Positions 5,632 through 6,253 of a stretch of DNA of 6,253 bases are shown here, piece by piece. This DNA comes from Alkanophaga liquidiphilum (GTDB taxonomy: Archaea > Halobacteriota > Syntropharchaeia > Alkanophagales > B39-G2), in assembly GCA_029259535.1 (NCBI GenBank), contig JAPHEF010000064.1:1-6253 (forward strand). Reading direction: 5' to 3'. The position numbers were made by a program, and so were the translations under genes. The notes beneath the pieces are model-generated. The model was given only the letters and a program-made list of their open reading frames with translations, ran no database searches and was not told where the DNA came from. Within the stretch, counting starts at the first letter, position 1, and every line of letters begins with the position of its first letter.

Positions 5632-6024
5632 ATGACGCAGCAATGCGAAATATGCGGGGCGGATGTGCCGCACACGTATCTTGTTGAGGTTGGCACTTCT
5701 AAGCTGCGTGTCTGCAAGGCGTGCGCAAAATACGGCGTCGCCGTCCCTGAGCGGGCGTCAAGCAAGGCGAAACCGGTTGTGAAGAAAAAGATATACAAGC
5801 TCATGGATGAGGAGTTCAGCATCGAGATCGTCCCTGATTTCGGGATGCGCGTCAAAGATGCAAGGGAGAAGTTGGGGCTCAAGCAGGAGGAGCTTGCGAG
5901 GCGGATAAACGAAAAGGTCTCGCTCCTTCGCAAAATAGAGCGTGGCGAGATTGTGCCCGACGACAGAGTGCGACAGAAATTGGAACGCATCTTGAACATC
6001 TCGCTGGTTGAGCGAGTGCAATAA
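5632..6024 (+). CDS. Archaeal multiprotein bridging factor 1 (MBF1), zinc ribbon + HTH
   Basis: This is a small transcription- or translation-associated DNA/RNA-binding protein. Residues 1-35 hold a zinc ribbon with paired cysteines, CEIC (5-8) and CKAC (28-31). A basic linker (41-60, KAKPVVKKK) follows. Residues about 68-125 are an HTH_3/Cro-like domain: DFGMRVKDAREKLGLKQEELARRINEKVSLLRKIERGEIVPDD is its general area, the classic MBF1 core. The 130 residues are somewhat short beside the roughly 150-165 common in archaea, mainly because the linker and tail are brief; both domains look complete. In eukaryotes MBF1 bridges activators to TBP. In archaea its role is less settled, and links to the ribosome have been reported. 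It is transcribed away from pan, with which it shares the 59-bp upstream gap, and converges on trpA with 4 bp between stops. Confidence 0.92.
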   Translation: MTQQCEICGADVPHTYLVEVGTSKLRVCKACAKYGVAVPERASSKAKPVVKKKIYKLMDEEFSIEIVPDFGMRVKDAREKLGLKQEELARRINEKVSLLRKIERGEIVPDDRVRQKLERILNISLVERVQ

Positions 6025-6028
6025 TTTC

Positions 6029-6253
6029 TCAAGTGGCTCTGCGGACGCCACCACAAGCAGCGTCCTTCAACGCCCGCGCGAATTCTTCCACACTCCTCAA
6101 CATTTTTTCTTCGTCATGCACGTTATCTTCGATGAGTCTGACGAAGGCGCTCCCGACAATGGCGGCGTCCGCACCCGCATCTATGACGGAGCGGACGTGT
6201 TCAGGCTTCGAAATCCCAAAGCCGACCGCCACGCTCATTGCCTTTTCAAGCTC
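6029..6253 (-). CDS. trpA: Tryptophan synthase alpha chain, C-terminal part (5' end outside window)
   Basis: The alpha subunit splits indole-3-glycerol phosphate into indole and glyceraldehyde 3-phosphate and passes indole to TrpB. Only the last 74 codons are present. The reading frame is open to the right edge, so the Met at 6238 is internal. The diagnostic phosphate-binding end of the TIM barrel is clear: VAVGFGISKPEHV, followed by AGADAAIVGSAFVRLIED, with the usual two phosphate-contacting glycine segments. The tail ends in ...DAACGGVRRAT. It lies tail to tail with the MBF1 gene. The rest of a trp operon would be expected to the right, which I cannot see. Confidence 0.93.
   Translation of the reverse strand, partial: ELEKAMSVAVGFGISKPEHVRSVIDAGADAAIVGSAFVRLIEDNVHDEEKMLRSVEEFARALKDAACGGVRRAT

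Noticed and set aside
5577..6056. A 159-codon open frame on the - strand opposite the MBF1 gene.
   Set aside because: It lies wholly opposite a clear MBF1 protein, crosses the promoter gap, and its translation is low-complexity and serine-rich with no family resemblance.

Overview
The window looks like an ordinary chromosomal stretch of a euryarchaeon, with one probable mobile or ex-mobile gene in the middle. The archaeal assignment rests on four proteins seen together: a PAN proteasomal ATPase, an archaeal MBF1 (zinc ribbon plus HTH), an archaeal-type pterin pyrophosphokinase (MptE-like), and TATA-box promoters, some placed so close to the start codon that the mRNA would be leaderless. An MptE-like enzyme suggests an organism that makes (tetrahydro)methanopterin, such as a methanogen, methanotrophic archaeon or relative. 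I cannot name the species.

Layout. Left part, + strand: the 3' part of an MptE-like gene (to 496), an unrecognised winged-helix protein (537-1295) and an MJ0936/YfcE-type metallophosphoesterase (1280-1846). They are closely spaced and may form an operon, which would end in a T-tract just after 1846. Middle, - strand: a 254-residue serine recombinase (1836-2600) meets the phosphoesterase tail to tail with an 11-bp overlap. Its start is preceded by a strong TATA box and then a 28-bp perfect-arm dyad (2632-2659). A 221-bp intergenic stretch separates it from an ArsB/NhaD-like ion transporter (2822-4198, -).

Right part: pan (4334-5572, -) and an MBF1 gene (5632-6024, +) diverge from a 59-bp gap in which their candidate TATA boxes interleave. 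The 3' end of trpA (6029-6253, -) converges on the MBF1 gene with a 4-bp gap.

Functionally this is a set of separate housekeeping units: pterin cofactor synthesis, ion transport, protein unfolding for the 20S proteasome, transcription and tryptophan synthesis. I see no obvious new multi-gene system, CRISPR array, tRNA or rRNA. The points most worth a second look are the recombinase, which stops just before the usual zinc ribbon, with its 28-bp dyad; the interlocked pan/MBF1 promoters; and the Phe in PAN's C-terminal gate-opening motif.
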